62,661 nt of DNA from Saprospiraceae bacterium (GCA_016706365.1 JADJJU010000013.1:1-62661), one strand, 5' to 3'. Positions 49,894-60,345 are shown, counted from the stretch's first letter. Numbers and translations are program-made. Notes: generated by a model not told the origin, from the letters alone.

Positions 49894-52119
49894 TTATTTT
49901 GACTTGCTCACTTTTGATTTTGCAGATTTCTTATCTGATTTTGCAGAAGTGGAAGCAGTTTCGATGATTTTTAATTCATCGATCAGGTTTTGAGCACCTG
50001 CATATTTATCCATTACCCAGAGGACGTATCGGATGTCTACCATGATGCTCCTTACCAAATCAGGATTGTAGTAAATGTCACTCATGACACCTTCCCATGA
50101 ACCGTCAAATAGTAATCCTACTAAATGACCATCTCCGTTCAACACAGGAGAACCAGAATTACCACCTGTGGTATGAATTGATCCTATAAAATTGACAGGT
50201 AATTCTCCATTGACAGCATATTTACCATAGTCTTTCTTGCAACCAGGTCTCTGAATCTCTGATCCAGATCAAACTCATAATCTCCCGGAACATACTTCGC
50301 GACGATACCTTCTGCAGTAGTAAATGGCTCGAAATACACACCATCTCTTGGTTTGTAACCTTCTACTTTACCATATGACATACGCAAAGTACTGTTTGCA
50401 TCCGGGTAGAATCTTTTTTCTTTGAACACTTCGCGCTGAGCTGTGATGTAAGTGCGTTTCAGTGTATTAATTTCTCCGATTAATGCATTGTATTGAAGAT
50501 TGATTTTATCGTCAGCGTTCTTTTGAATGGCATCAACGAGTTGTACCAGAGGATCTGATTTAGCTTTCATGGCAATATCAGCAGGAGTTTGATCAAGAAG
50601 AGCTACAAAAGCTGTCTCATCTGTCAGAAAGCTGTTTTTAAACAATTCTGCACTAATTGCTTTCCAGTCTCCCTTATGCTTGGCAGACAGTTACTTCATA
50701 GATTCAGGTATATATTCTGCAGCCATGTTTTTTTCATAGTAGTCCATTGTAGCAGCGAATACTTTCTCATCAATTGTGGCCCTGGTAATCTTTGAAGTAA
50801 CCTGATAAAGCAGGTTTAAATCGATTCAATCTCGTATTGAACGCATCCGTACCATCTTTTTCATATAAAGCAGCAAGTGTTGCCATTGTTGCTGCCATTC
50901 TGGTTACTTCAGCATTTCTCTGAATTACTTCCATTTGAATCTCTCTTGCTCGGGCTAAAGGGTTAATGGATTGATATAGCATATTGAATTTTTCCACCAA
51001 TCCTTTATAATCAGACCATTGCGGATTTGCAGCTACTCTTTTATTGAATTCAGCTTCATATTTTTTTCTTTCATTGATGGCGTCAGACTGGCTTAATCCA
51101 AGAGATTCGCCTCTCCATTTTTTCCAGGCATTTGATATTCTGGACTGTTTGGAAGCATATTGAATTTTTGTTTTGGTATCCATTCTCATTGCTTCATCGA
51201 TAATAGCCAGTGAACGGTCTCTGATAGCTACTCTTACAGGATTCAGAATATTCTGAACCTGGTCAATGGCAACAGAAGGCAGGTATTGGTCAGTACGACC
51301 CGGAAAACCGAACACCATTAGAAAGTCATTCTCTTTTAACGGGGTTACCGAAATCGGTAAGAAATGCTTAGGCGTAAACGGTACATTGTCAGCACTGTAA
51401 TCCGCAGGCTTATTGTCTTTGTCTGCATAAATACGGAAAATTGAAAAATCTCCTGTATGTCTTGGCCATATCCAGTTGTCTGTATCGGCACCATATTTAC
51501 CAATGAAATCAGGTGGAGTACCTACGAGGCGCACATCTCTGTATGTCACTGTGATGAACATATAGTATTCATTTCCTTCATAGAATGGCCGGATAACGAT
51601 GTTTTCATGAGTCTCTTTCACAGTTTCTGTGCGTACTTTTTCGATATTTTTATCGATCAAAGATTGTCTTTCTTTAGAGGGAAGTTTATTATCCACTCCC
51701 TCCAGGACTTTTGCAGAGATGTCCTCTATTCTTACAATGAAAGTAGCAGTAAGTCCCGGATTTTTTAGCTCTTCAGCATAATTCTTCGCCCAAAATCCAT
51801 CTTCCAGATAGTTTTTTTCCGGAGTAGAATGAGATTGTATTTGGCCGTAACCGCAGTGGTGATTGGTGAATATTAGTCCTTTGTCACTCACAACTTCAGC
51901 CGTACATCCACCTCCAAAGTGAACAACAGCATCTTTGATACTTCCTTTATTAACACTGTAAATATCTTCTGCAGAAATCCGCATTCCCAAACTCTTCATT
52001 TCTGCTTCATTCAGCTTCTTTAACAGGTTTGGTAGCCACATACCATCATTTGCCTGCATGGCAGTATTTAATAGCAAGAAGAGGGCTAAAACCCCAATTA
52101 CCTTTTGGATCAATTTCAT
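49894..52119 (-). pseudogene. S46 dipeptidyl-peptidase (DPP7-type), disrupted
   Basis: The complete coding span is about 741 codons in three frame blocks. ATG 52119 gives a signal peptide (MKLIQKVIGVLALFLLLNT) and the catalytic His (TNHHCGYG). An extra G at about 50780 shifts the frame; TAA at 50691-50693 interrupts the second block; a lost A at about 50235 shifts it again. Catalytic Ser (TTGGNSGSPV) and the S1 segment LLFDGSWE follow. Gly in FDG is the DPP7 form (hydrophobic P1), whereas DPP11 has Arg there. Such periplasmic enzymes release dipeptides for amino-acid nutrition. Two indels at homopolymers plus one substitution may be errors or early decay next to the IS256 element. Confidence 0.88.
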
Positions 52120-52508
52120 AAACGTTGTTTAAATTTTACTAATGAACCGCGAAATTAACTCTTTTATACCTAAATGACAAAAGCTATCATGGGTAAGGCA
52201 GCTTTTGTGTGTATTTAATATAATATCTGCTGAAGAAAAGTGATTTAGCTAATTATTTATTAGCATATGAAGAGCTCTGGTTCATAATTATTGAAAAATC
52301 AGGTTTGACAATGACTGATTTCAAGTCTCGATTGGGCGGCCTACAATATGGAAGCCAGATGTCTTATTATTTTTCGGACCATCCTGAAATGTTCTGATTG
52401 TCAATGTATAGAAATATCTAAAAAGATCAAAAGGTAATTATTGCGGAATTGATTAAAAAAACGGGCTTTGTCATTAGTATTAATTGACTTTTTTTTTCAA
52501 CTTTAACC
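52120..52508. other. Intergenic region of ~390 bp
   Basis: AT-rich, between divergent genes, so it must hold both promoters. A TTTG word at 52466 region and a T-run before the ATG at 52509 are seen, but no convincing TAnnTTTG box. No repeat or small gene recognised. Confidence 0.4.
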
Positions 52509-54707
52509 ATGAAATCAACCTTAAGCCTACTGATTTTATTGCACTTATGTGCCATGTCTGCTTTTTCGCAAAATATCTTCGATGCACGACAATCGGTCCT
52601 GCTACAGGCGACTGTACAGGATGATCCTCCGATGATAGTATTGAACTGGAGAGTGGATACCATCAATGGAGGTTATACTATATGGCGTAAGGTCAAAGAC
52701 GACTTACAGTGGGGCGATAGCTTGGCATTCGTAGGACCGGGAAGTACTTCCTGGACTGATACGGCAGTAAGCATTGGTATTGGGTACGAATATAAGGTCT
52801 TGAAAATTCTACCGGCATTCCCATTTGAAAATGGCACTCCGAATTTCGGATCTGCTTACCTTTATGCAGGAATTCAGGTGCAGCCGATTCACTACCGCGG
52901 ATCTTGTCTGGTGCTTATCGACAGCACTTTCAAACAGACACTCGAATCCGAAATTACCAGACTATTAAAGGATTTGGAAGCGGATGTTTGGCGGGCTGAA
53001 TCTCTTTTTGTCGATCGTAATGATCCTGTCACCACCGTAAAATCTTACATCCAATTGTGGGCATCTTCCAACCAGGACAACAACCGGGAACTGTTCCTAC
53101 TGGGCCGTGTGCCGGTGCCTTACTCCGGCGATATTGTTCCGGACGGGCACTACAATGACCACAAAGGTGCATGGCCCTGCGATAGTTATTATGCTAACCT
53201 CGACGGTCTTTGGACCGATCAGACAATAAATATCACCACTTCTCCGGGTACCCGAAACGACAATGTTCCCGGTGATGGAAAATTTGATAACAGCGTGATT
53301 CCCTCAGATGCAGCCTTGCAGGTAGGGCGGGTTGATTTCGCAAACATGTCTCTTTTTCCTGAATCTGAAGAACAACTTTTGCGGCGTTATCTCGACAAAG
53401 ATCATCGTTGGAGGAATGGACTGACGCCCGTGTTGGAACGCGCTCTCGTGGACAACAATTTTGGCGACCAGGAAGGATTGGGAAGCGCTGGCTGGAGAAA
53501 TTTTGCACCTATGTTTGGGTCTGCAAAAGTGCTTGACTTGCAATACCGCCAGACGCTCAGCAACCAGTCCTACCTGTGGTCTTACGGCTGTGGGGGCGGC
53601 GGTCCACAAAGCGCTTCCGATATTTCAAGCACTACCAATTTCACCACTGACTCTTTGCAAACCGTATTCACTATGTTGTTTGGCTCATATTTTGGCGACT
53701 GGGATTATCCAAACAACTTCCTGAGGGCTGCCATTGCTTCACGTACTTGTCTGGGCAGCACATGGGGCAATAGGCCGCAATGGTTCCTGCACCACATGGC
53801 GCTTGGTGAAAACATCGGTTATGCCACACAATTAACTATGAACAACCGCGGACTTTATATTCCTTCATATTATGGAGGTTATGTCAATACAGCACTCATG
53901 GGTGACCCTACTCTTCGGATGCACATACTGCGACCTGTTGAAAATTTAGTTGCCAGGCAGGCTGGACTACATGTACAACTCGAATGGATAGATCCTGCAA
54001 ATGCAATTGGTTACTATGTTTATAAAAAAATGGCTACTGATTCGGTATTTCAACTACTCAACCAGGTCCCGCAGACCAGTCAGACGTACCTGGACACTTG
54101 TGCCTTAGCAGGTTCGGCTGAATACATGGTACGTAGTGTGGAATTGCGGACGAGCGCCAGCGGCACCTATTACAACCTGAGTGCAGGTATTACTGTTGAT
54201 TTTGAGAGTATTCCCTCAGCTTTTTCTACCGTACTTGTGGTGGCAGATTCCGGCACTTCCAACGGATCTGTTACTCTGAATCCATCGGGTGGTTGTCCTC
54301 CTTATCACTACCTCTGGGACACCGGACAAACCACCTCACAAATTTCAGGACTGGAGGCGGGCGTGTATTGTGTGATGTTCAGCGATTGCGGGTCTTGTAC
54401 TGAGGTTTATTGTGCCACTGTGGAACTTTCAAGCAGTGCTGGAACACTTCCTGGACTGAGTTCCTCCAGGCTGTATCCTAATCCAGTTGATGATCAGTTT
54501 GTTTTGGAAATGTATTTTGAAAATTACCAGGACCTTCATTTGGAGATATTCAATACGCAGGGTAGAAGTATGGCCCGGCAAATGCAAAGTGGTAAGGATA
54601 TGATTTTGCATTGGGATGTCAACTCTCTGCCACCTGGGTTCTATTGGATACGTGTTGAAAGTGCTTTCGGAAGGATGATGTTTCCCTTCGTAATTGTTGG
54701 CGAATAA
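52509..54707 (+). CDS. Gingipain-like (C25-fold) T9SS-exported protein with altered active site
   Basis: 732 residues. Signal peptide (ends SAFSQ, about 20), an FnIII-like start, then a caspase/gingipain-like domain with RELFLLGRVPVPYSGD and the typical end NTALMGDPTLRMHIL. Where active C25 enzymes have Gly-His-Gly and Ser-Cys, this protein has SYGCGGGG and LFGSYFGDWD, so the His-Cys dyad appears lost. An SprB-like repeat (PSGGCPPYHYLWDTGQTT ... GVYCV) and a type A sorting domain (LYPNPVDDQFVLEM ... PPGFYWIRV) follow. It should be exported by T9SS to the surface, perhaps as a non-proteolytic binding protein. GC content is visibly higher than in neighbouring genes, suggesting transfer. Confidence 0.75.
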   Translation: MKSTLSLLILLHLCAMSAFSQNIFDARQSVLLQATVQDDPPMIVLNWRVDTINGGYTIWRKVKDDLQWGDSLAFVGPGSTSWTDTAVSIGIGYEYKVLKILPAFPFENGTPNFGSAYLYAGIQVQPIHYRGSCLVLIDSTFKQTLESEITRLLKDLEADVWRAESLFVDRNDPVTTVKSYIQLWASSNQDNNRELFLLGRVPVPYSGDIVPDGHYNDHKGAWPCDSYYANLDGLWTDQTINITTSPGTRNDNVPGDGKFDNSVIPSDAALQVGRVDFANMSLFPESEEQLLRRYLDKDHRWRNGLTPVLERALVDNNFGDQEGLGSAGWRNFAPMFGSAKVLDLQYRQTLSNQSYLWSYGCGGGGPQSASDISSTTNFTTDSLQTVFTMLFGSYFGDWDYPNNFLRAAIASRTCLGSTWGNRPQWFLHHMALGENIGYATQLTMNNRGLYIPSYYGGYVNTALMGDPTLRMHILRPVENLVARQAGLHVQLEWIDPANAIGYYVYKKMATDSVFQLLNQVPQTSQTYLDTCALAGSAEYMVRSVELRTSASGTYYNLSAGITVDFESIPSAFSTVLVVADSGTSNGSVTLNPSGGCPPYHYLWDTGQTTSQISGLEAGVYCVMFSDCGSCTEVYCATVELSSSAGTLPGLSSSRLYPNPVDDQFVLEMYFENYQDLHLEIFNTQGRSMARQMQSGKDMILHWDVNSLPPGFYWIRVESAFGRMMFPFVIVGE

Positions 54708-54997
54708 GTTTGCTTTGTAATCTTCAATTGATGGCACTTTTCGTAATGTGCTGGTTAATTAAATCTTTCAGCTCATTATAGTTATCATATAAGACTATGA
54801 ATAAATTAAAAATACACAAGCAGTCAGCCAATCCAAAATGAGTTGACTGTTACTTTTTCCGCCATTATAGTTTCGGAATTTGTAAACTACCCAAGCTGAC
54901 CGGGAATGTATAGAAGTTAATTTCATTCTTTAACTTACTACACTCCTTATCTCAGGTTTTGGGAAACACAAAACCTGATGACTTTCAAACATAGAAT

Positions 54998-55726
54998 TTA
55001 TAGCTTATTTAAACGACCAGATCCACTAATGGATGAATTGATAATTGGGTCACCAAAATAATTGACTTCCCCACTTCCGGAAATATTTACTTTCAAATTC
55101 TCAATTACGTGAAGCCAAACTCTTCCACTTCCAGAGATTTCAACATCAGCATTTTGGGTAATATGTTGTCTGGCATCTATTGTCGCTGAGCCGGAAATAT
55201 TGTAATTTGAAGACTGAGAGGTTCCTGCTGTTATCTTCACTGTACCGGATCCTGATATATCAGAACTAATCTGATTCGCGATGACTCCGGTTTCTAATGT
55301 ACATGAGCCGGATAAATCAGCCTGGAAATTGTTGACCTCAATTGTATCATTACATACAAAATCACAAGCACCTGACATACCAATTTCAGCTAAAGCGGGG
55401 GCAGTAATACGCACTACCATAGGTTGGTTTTCCCTGATCGTAAAGCCTTGAGCGGTTTGAATCTCGAGACGGTTATTTTCTACTTTTGTTTCAATGACGG
55501 ACAAAAGATTACTCTCAGCTGATATTTTAAGACTGAAAGTGTCCGCTACGGAATATATCACACTATATGTACCTGAAACATCCAGGGCGGAAAAAGAGCT
55601 AACAGGTCTGACTTCCTCTGTTAAATTACCATTGCCACGTATGATTTCATTGTTTCGGATACATCCAATGGAGGTTATCATTAAAGTCATTGTCAAAGCC
55701 AAACTTAAAATTCTCAAGGTTTTCAT
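54998..55726 (-). CDS. Head-GIN (DUF2807) lipoprotein
   Basis: 242 residues. A signal peptide with lipobox (SIGC-IRN, Cys about 22) precedes the GIN domain: FSALDVSGTYSVIYSV is the first motif, NRLEIQTAQGF the second, and then many short ISGSG or DISGSGTV turns (INSSISGSGRL), characteristic of the beta-solenoid. Like 46560-47225 it is an envelope protein of unknown function, here lipid-anchored. The 290 bp between it and the T9SS protein gene hold nothing notable. Confidence 0.88.
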   Translation of the reverse strand: MKTLRILSLALTMTLMITSIGCIRNNEIIRGNGNLTEEVRPVSSFSALDVSGTYSVIYSVADTFSLKISAESNLLSVIETKVENNRLEIQTAQGFTIRENQPMVVRITAPALAEIGMSGACDFVCNDTIEVNNFQADLSGSCTLETGVIANQISSDISGSGTVKITAGTSQSSNYNISGSATIDARQHITQNADVEISGSGRVWLHVIENLKVNISGSGEVNYFGDPIINSSISGSGRLNKL

Positions 55727-55852
55727 AATTCAATTAATTAAAAAATTCAATGGGGTAAATAAATATTCAGGAAGGACGAATAGACTTTAAGTAAAGTTGG
55801 TCAGAAGAGATTGTTTTTTTGTCTGCTTGTGGATCTAATCGTGGTCGGCTGC

Positions 55853-56365
55853 GTGAATCGTGAATGTTGGAATGGTAAATTTTAAATGTTGAATTTTAAA
55901 TTATAAACAGCCGATAGTGAATAGTGAATCGTGAAGTCGTGAATAGTGAATCGTGAATGGTGAATGGTGAATGGTTGGAATGTTGAATTTTAAATGGTAA
56001 ACAGCCGTTAGTGAATAGTGAATAGTGAATGGTGAATGGTGAATGTTGGAATGGTAAATTTTAAATGTTAAATGGTAAACAGCCGATAGTGAATCGTGAA
56101 TGGTGAATGGTGAATGGTGAATAGTGAATGGTGGAATGTATATTTTAAATGTTGAATTTTAAATGTTGAATGGTAAACAGCCGATAGTGAATAGTGAATA
56201 GTGATCCCCTAAGGTTCACTCCTGATTTAAAATTCAAAATTCAAAATTCAAAATTTCTCACTCCACTTGGCTGTTCATTCATAATTCATAATTCAAAATT
56301 CAAAATTCAAAATTTCTCACTCAACTTGGCTGTTCATTCAAAATTCAAAATTCAAAATTTCTCAT
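55853..56365. repeat. Heptanucleotide tracts (GTGAATG)n, (AAATTCA)n
   Basis: 55853-56215 contains phased heptamers GTGAATG/GTGAATA/GTGAATC, interspersed with TTTTAAATG and AAACAGCCG words repeated about four times. 56220-56365 holds AAAATTC heptamers with TTGGCTGTTCATTCA repeated. The tracts fill the gap between the GIN lipoprotein and the Mpo1-like gene. Confidence 0.88.
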
Positions 56366-56375
56366 AACTCATGCC

Positions 56376-56849
56376 TCAATAAGGGATTCCCACCTTTCTA
56401 TATATAAAATGCAGCAACCAGGCCGGCCCAATCAATAAAAACTTAATATCATCAAAAAAACTTGGTTTTTTACCTTCTATCCCATGCCCTATAAATTGAC
56501 CGATCCATGCCACTGTGAAAATTGCGATGGAAACCAGAAATAAATGCCAGTCAGACCCATTCACCCAACTCAGTATCGCATAGTTGCCATATAGCATCAA
56601 GCCCCCAACAATAATGAACCCGATAAACATTGAAACAGATAGTGTGAGGTAATACCCCAGAGCGAGCAACAAAACCACAGCGGCCCAATTATAGTAGATT
56701 GTCTTCTCAACAAAGAAAGGGATACTCATCAACACTCCAAATAATGAAAACATAATGCTGGGAACACATATCCAATGTATCAGTTTATTCGTTGTATCCT
56801 GATGACTTTCACCATATTTGATTAACAGATGATCGATAGTCCGTTCCAT
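56376..56849 (-). CDS. Mpo1/DUF962-like membrane protein
   Basis: 157 residues with four membrane segments. Key polar residues sit at the expected places: KYGESHQDTTNKLIHWICVPSI (His, Asn, His) and FIGHGIEGKKPS (His, Glu). These match the yeast Mpo1 family, iron(II)-dependent dioxygenases that alpha-oxidise 2-hydroxy fatty acids. The bacterial substrate is unknown. Divergent from the next gene, whose upstream region it overlaps by one base only if an earlier start is used. Confidence 0.88.
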   Translation of the reverse strand: MERTIDHLLIKYGESHQDTTNKLIHWICVPSIMFSLFGVLMSIPFFVEKTIYYNWAAVVLLLALGYYLTLSVSMFIGFIIVGGLMLYGNYAILSWVNGSDWHLFLVSIAIFTVAWIGQFIGHGIEGKKPSFFDDIKFLLIGPAWLLHFIYRKVGIPY

Positions 56850-56908
56850 TGGTTAGAATTTTGGTTAAGTTTGCAATGTATTTTCGTTCACTTAAAGTTA
56901 TACAAAAA

Positions 56909-57319
56909 ATGAATAAATTAATTTTTTCCTTCCTCATTTTAAGCGCATCCTTTGGAGTGCAGGCCCAAACTGCAGGCAAATCAATGCTGGAAGGTGAGAA
57001 ACCTGAGGATTACAAAACAGCACTCAAGTTGACGGATAAACAATTCCAGAAATGGGTAGAATTTGATGAAGCACATTATACTGCAGTTAATAAGATTGTA
57101 GCTGATGTTAAAGATCAAAAAGAAAGAGCAGTTGCAATCAGAAATGAAAATCTGAATCGCGAGAAATTCAGAAAGGATCTCTTAAAAGAAGATCAGGTTG
57201 AAGCATATACAGCATACAAAGCTGAATTGAAAGCCAAGCGTCGTGCTGAACAAAAGAAAACCTATGAATCTCACAAGGCAAATGGTGCCGTCCAGGAGAA
57301 ACTAGAAAAACAAAATTAA
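56909..57319 (+). CDS. Small exported charged protein
   Basis: 136 residues from ATG 56909; the frame is open further upstream, but only there does a signal peptide begin (MNKLIFSFLILSASFGVQAQ). The mature part is helical and rich in Lys, Glu and Ala (KALKLTDKQFQKWVEFDE, KAELKAKRRAEQKK), reminiscent of Spy/CpxP-like or DUF4168-like helical periplasmic proteins, but the match is weak. A strong terminator follows at 57328-57355. Confidence 0.75.
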   Translation: MNKLIFSFLILSASFGVQAQTAGKSMLEGEKPEDYKTALKLTDKQFQKWVEFDEAHYTAVNKIVADVKDQKERAVAIRNENLNREKFRKDLLKEDQVEAYTAYKAELKAKRRAEQKKTYESHKANGAVQEKLEKQN

Positions 57320-57327
57320 GTATTATA

Positions 57328-57355
57328 AAAAGCCCGGTTGTCAAATCGGGCTTTT
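57328..57355 (+). terminator. Terminator
   Basis: AAAAGCCCG (57328-57336) and CGGGCTTTT (57347-57355) with a 10-nt loop, followed by a T-rich stretch; 9 bp after the stop of 57319. Confidence 0.88.
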
Positions 57356-57415
57356 CTCTTGAGATCATTTCTTATGAGATTATTAAAGTATAATATAATC
57401 AATTGATAATCACAA

Positions 57416-57904
57416 TCATTGCTTTTCAAAGCGGTTATCACATCCATCTACATAACTCGACGTAAATAATACTTCGTCTTCGCATATTAGTATTACACCA
57501 AACAATTGGCTGACAAATAAATCTGTTTTAATCTGGTAACTTCTGGCTGGATCTGATAGAATGTTCGTTTCAGTTTGAATTACTTCCCAGTTAGTTGTCA
57601 ACACTGGGTTACCATCCTGAAGAATAGTTAAAGTATTATCTGATTTAAATTCAGCACTTAGTCCACTATGCTCAGTGTCAGTTGGTACATCATTAGGGTT
57701 GAACGGGCAAACTTTATGTTTCCAGTTCCAGGTTCCTAAAAGATGTGTTTTAACCGAAGCTTCATCCCAGTCATTTGTTAAGTGGCAGGCGTAAAATTCC
57801 TGATTTGTTTTTTCCGGTACGATTTCCTCTTTTTTGCATGATATAAGAGAAAGGAGTAATGCTGTTGAAACTAACAGCATTTTTGACATTGATTGCGTTT
57901 TCAT
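57416..57904 (-). CDS. Lipocalin-like lipoprotein
   Basis: 162 residues. Signal peptide with lipobox (LLSLISC-KKEE, Cys about 23). LLGTWNWKHK after residue 55 is the opening of many lipocalin-like domains, and NTLTILQDGNPVLTTNWEVI fits the strand pattern. Four further Cys residues (ACHL, KVCP, ICED, DGCD) may form disulfides. Outer-membrane or periplasmic, function unknown. 57905-58226 upstream shows no gene. Confidence 0.75.
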   Translation of the reverse strand: MKTQSMSKMLLVSTALLLSLISCKKEEIVPEKTNQEFYACHLTNDWDEASVKTHLLGTWNWKHKVCPFNPNDVPTDTEHSGLSAEFKSDNTLTILQDGNPVLTTNWEVIQTETNILSDPARSYQIKTDLFVSQLFGVILICEDEVLFTSSYVDGCDNRFEKQ

Positions 57905-58226
57905 GATGTCTGAATTTAGATGGTGAATAATGTATCCAATTTCTCTGAGGACGTCATCCTGTTAATAATAAGTTTGCTCTGTTATATTAAGGAAAATGAA
58001 ATATTGGTTAAATATTTCCAAATGAAAATATACTTGAAATGCAGGAAAAGTATATGATAAAGATTCATCTAATGAACATCGAAATAATCTTTAAAATTTC
58101 GCCTGGATTTCAATGTTAAATCATTGATTGCCAATTATTTTATATCCAAAACATGTATTCATTCCAAGAATATTATTTATTTTCAAGGCTATAAACAGAA
58201 TTACTAACTTTTAACCTTAATGCGCC

Positions 58227-59678
58227 ATGAAAGCAATGCTCACTAGCCTTGCATTGATCTGCATATTGTTATGCCTGGTTCAATGCAATTCCAAATCTCC
58301 CGAACCTGAAGGAGAACCTCCTAAGACAGGAATTACTCCTGTTCCTTTACCCACTAACCTTGTTCCCGGTTTCAAATTTCCGGAAGACAGCTCCACTATT
58401 ATTCAGTCCTGGCTGGGTGGATACAATGGGACTGTGTATGATTCAGTCAGTATTTATAATCATGCCTGGGGAATCTGGGCTGGATTGACAGCTGCTTCAG
58501 GACAGTCATTCGATGGACAGGAATTATTAGTGTACGAAACCTGGCCTGGAATTACTGATATCAGGAGTATTGTCGAGTCCGGCGACACAAGTTGTGTGAT
58601 TTCAAAATCCGCAAGAGGTCTGCTTCAGCCTATGCGCCAAAAATCACATGCAAAAAAAGTCCTTTCTGGTGAAATGACTTCCGGTGTCGATTCACTGAAT
58701 GAGGAAGAAAATGACTTTTGGGTCTCGGTAGCCTATGACCCTACAGCAGCCTGCCATACTATCCAAAATCAACTCCTGGATTCTACTGTATTAAAGTCTA
58801 TGGTAAAACCGGGAGAAATAGCTGCTATCCCTGCATTTCCAAATACAGCAATCACTCTGAAGCCTACATATTTCTTCGTTCGCAGTAAAGATACACTGGT
58901 TAGGATGCCGGCCTGGCCCGGACCTCCAAATCCGGCTGCGAATTTTCCTGATACCATGTGGAATTCATATATATATATTGATCTGAAGAATGGACAGGAT
59001 GACAATAAAAAACTGGTACCTGTTGGTGATGGGAATAATTCTCAGGAAGCTATTGCGAATGCCACTTGTAATTTGAAAGATTTTATCCATTTCAAATTCA
59101 ATAAAGAAGCCGCTGATTATTTCAATTCTCAACAAAGTACTGAAGGAGATTCGGCTCAGGCGGGTGATTTGGCGATTCTTGTAGCAATGCATGTCACAAC
59201 TAAGGAAATTTCCAACTGGACCTGGCAGACATTTTTCTGGGCTGCAAATCCCGATAATCCGCCATTCCCAAGCGATGCGGTTGCTGCTTCATTGAGACCA
59301 TCTCAATTGAATGGTGCAGCCAGCCATTATGCATTATCAGCAGTGTACTCCATGGTACGCCCTAATCAACCCATCACTGGAGGAACAAATGCAGGAATGT
59401 CACCTGTAGTAGGATACAATCCATATCTGGAACCGAATTTGGGACAACTTAATAATGCTCAGAACCCAAACAGGCTTAATGCCACAATGATCTGGGGTGT
59501 TCAGTCCAATTGTATGAGCTGCCATGCTCTTGCAGTATATCCGGGTAATCCATATACTGCCGATCAATATATTGATCTGGCTGACAAGGCCTATTTCGGA
59601 GGGAAATTACAATTGGATTTTGCCTGGAGTATTCAGTCCACAAGCAATCAAACCAAAGCAAAATCCGAATCTCAATAA
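58227..59678 (+). CDS. Cytochrome-c-like lipoprotein
   Basis: 483 residues. Lipoprotein signal (LLCLVQC-NSK, Cys about 20). Near the C terminus NCMSCHALA is a CxxCH haem-binding motif, with AKSES after. The large N-terminal region (WLGGYNGTVYDSVSIYNHAWGIWAGL) is not recognised as a catalytic domain by me. It is probably a periplasmic mono-haem protein in a redox process. It is followed by a hairpin at 59721-59740, likely its terminator. Confidence 0.8.
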   Translation: MKAMLTSLALICILLCLVQCNSKSPEPEGEPPKTGITPVPLPTNLVPGFKFPEDSSTIIQSWLGGYNGTVYDSVSIYNHAWGIWAGLTAASGQSFDGQELLVYETWPGITDIRSIVESGDTSCVISKSARGLLQPMRQKSHAKKVLSGEMTSGVDSLNEEENDFWVSVAYDPTAACHTIQNQLLDSTVLKSMVKPGEIAAIPAFPNTAITLKPTYFFVRSKDTLVRMPAWPGPPNPAANFPDTMWNSYIYIDLKNGQDDNKKLVPVGDGNNSQEAIANATCNLKDFIHFKFNKEAADYFNSQQSTEGDSAQAGDLAILVAMHVTTKEISNWTWQTFFWAANPDNPPFPSDAVAASLRPSQLNGAASHYALSAVYSMVRPNQPITGGTNAGMSPVVGYNPYLEPNLGQLNNAQNPNRLNATMIWGVQSNCMSCHALAVYPGNPYTADQYIDLADKAYFGGKLQLDFAWSIQSTSNQTKAKSESQ

Positions 59679-59720
59679 AGTAAGAATTTTCGTTCTTTGT
59701 TTGTTTTCCAATATACGGGG

Positions 59721-59740
59721 CGCCGGTCACATGACCGGCG
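59721..59740 (+). terminator. Hairpin after the cytochrome-like gene
   Basis: CGCCGGTC-acat-GACCGGCG, a perfect 8-bp stem, then TTTCGGCTTTT. Probably a terminator for the gene ending at 59678. Confidence 0.7.
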
Positions 59741-59838
59741 TTTCGGCTTTTATCAGTGAACATTATTGAGCTTGAAATCAATTTGCAAATTCTATCTTTT
59801 ATCTTGTGTTCTTCATTGTTGAAATAGATCTCCGCAGG

Positions 59839-60345
59839 ATGAAAGAACTGACTTTTACATCTCTTATATACCAACTGGATTATCTGCTGAATGTCCATTA
59901 CATCAGGGTAGAACCTGCACATATTGCTCATTTCGGAGGCACCCTTAAGAAGCGATTCACCTGCACAATCAATGATCAGGAAACCTTTCCCTGTGGATTA
60001 GTGGCACTTAGTGAAGGTGCAGCCTACATCACTGTGAATCTGAGCCGCATAAAAAAGCTCAAACTCAAAGTGAATGACACCGTCAAAGTTCATCTAATGG
60101 AAGTCGATTCCGCCCTAGGTCTCGAACTTCCTGAGGAATTAAGTGAATTATTAAGCATCGATCCCAAGGCTAAGCTCCACTTCGAAGCCCTCGTCTTAGG
60201 CAAACAACGCTTCATCATAAATGAAATAAACAAATACAAACTCTCCGCTACCCGCATCGAAAAAACCATTTTTTACATGGATAATATCAAACGTCAGCCT
60301 CTGGGAAAAGCGACGCACCGGCATATATTGGGGATAGATGTGTGA
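59839..60345 (+). CDS. DUF1905/YdeI-like protein
   Basis: 168 residues from ATG 59839; an in-frame GTG at 59806 is possible but adds no conserved sequence. FGGTLKKRFTCTIND and LSRIKKLKLKVNDTVKVHLMEVDS resemble the DUF1905 domain, and the basic C-terminal helix KYKLSATRIEKTIFYMDNIKR fits the YdeI/OmpD-associated tail. Such proteins are linked to peptide or bacteriocin resistance in enterics; that role is not shown here. Cytoplasmic. Confidence 0.7.
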   Translation: MKELTFTSLIYQLDYLLNVHYIRVEPAHIAHFGGTLKKRFTCTINDQETFPCGLVALSEGAAYITVNLSRIKKLKLKVNDTVKVHLMEVDSALGLELPEELSELLSIDPKAKLHFEALVLGKQRFIINEINKYKLSATRIEKTIFYMDNIKRQPLGKATHRHILGIDV

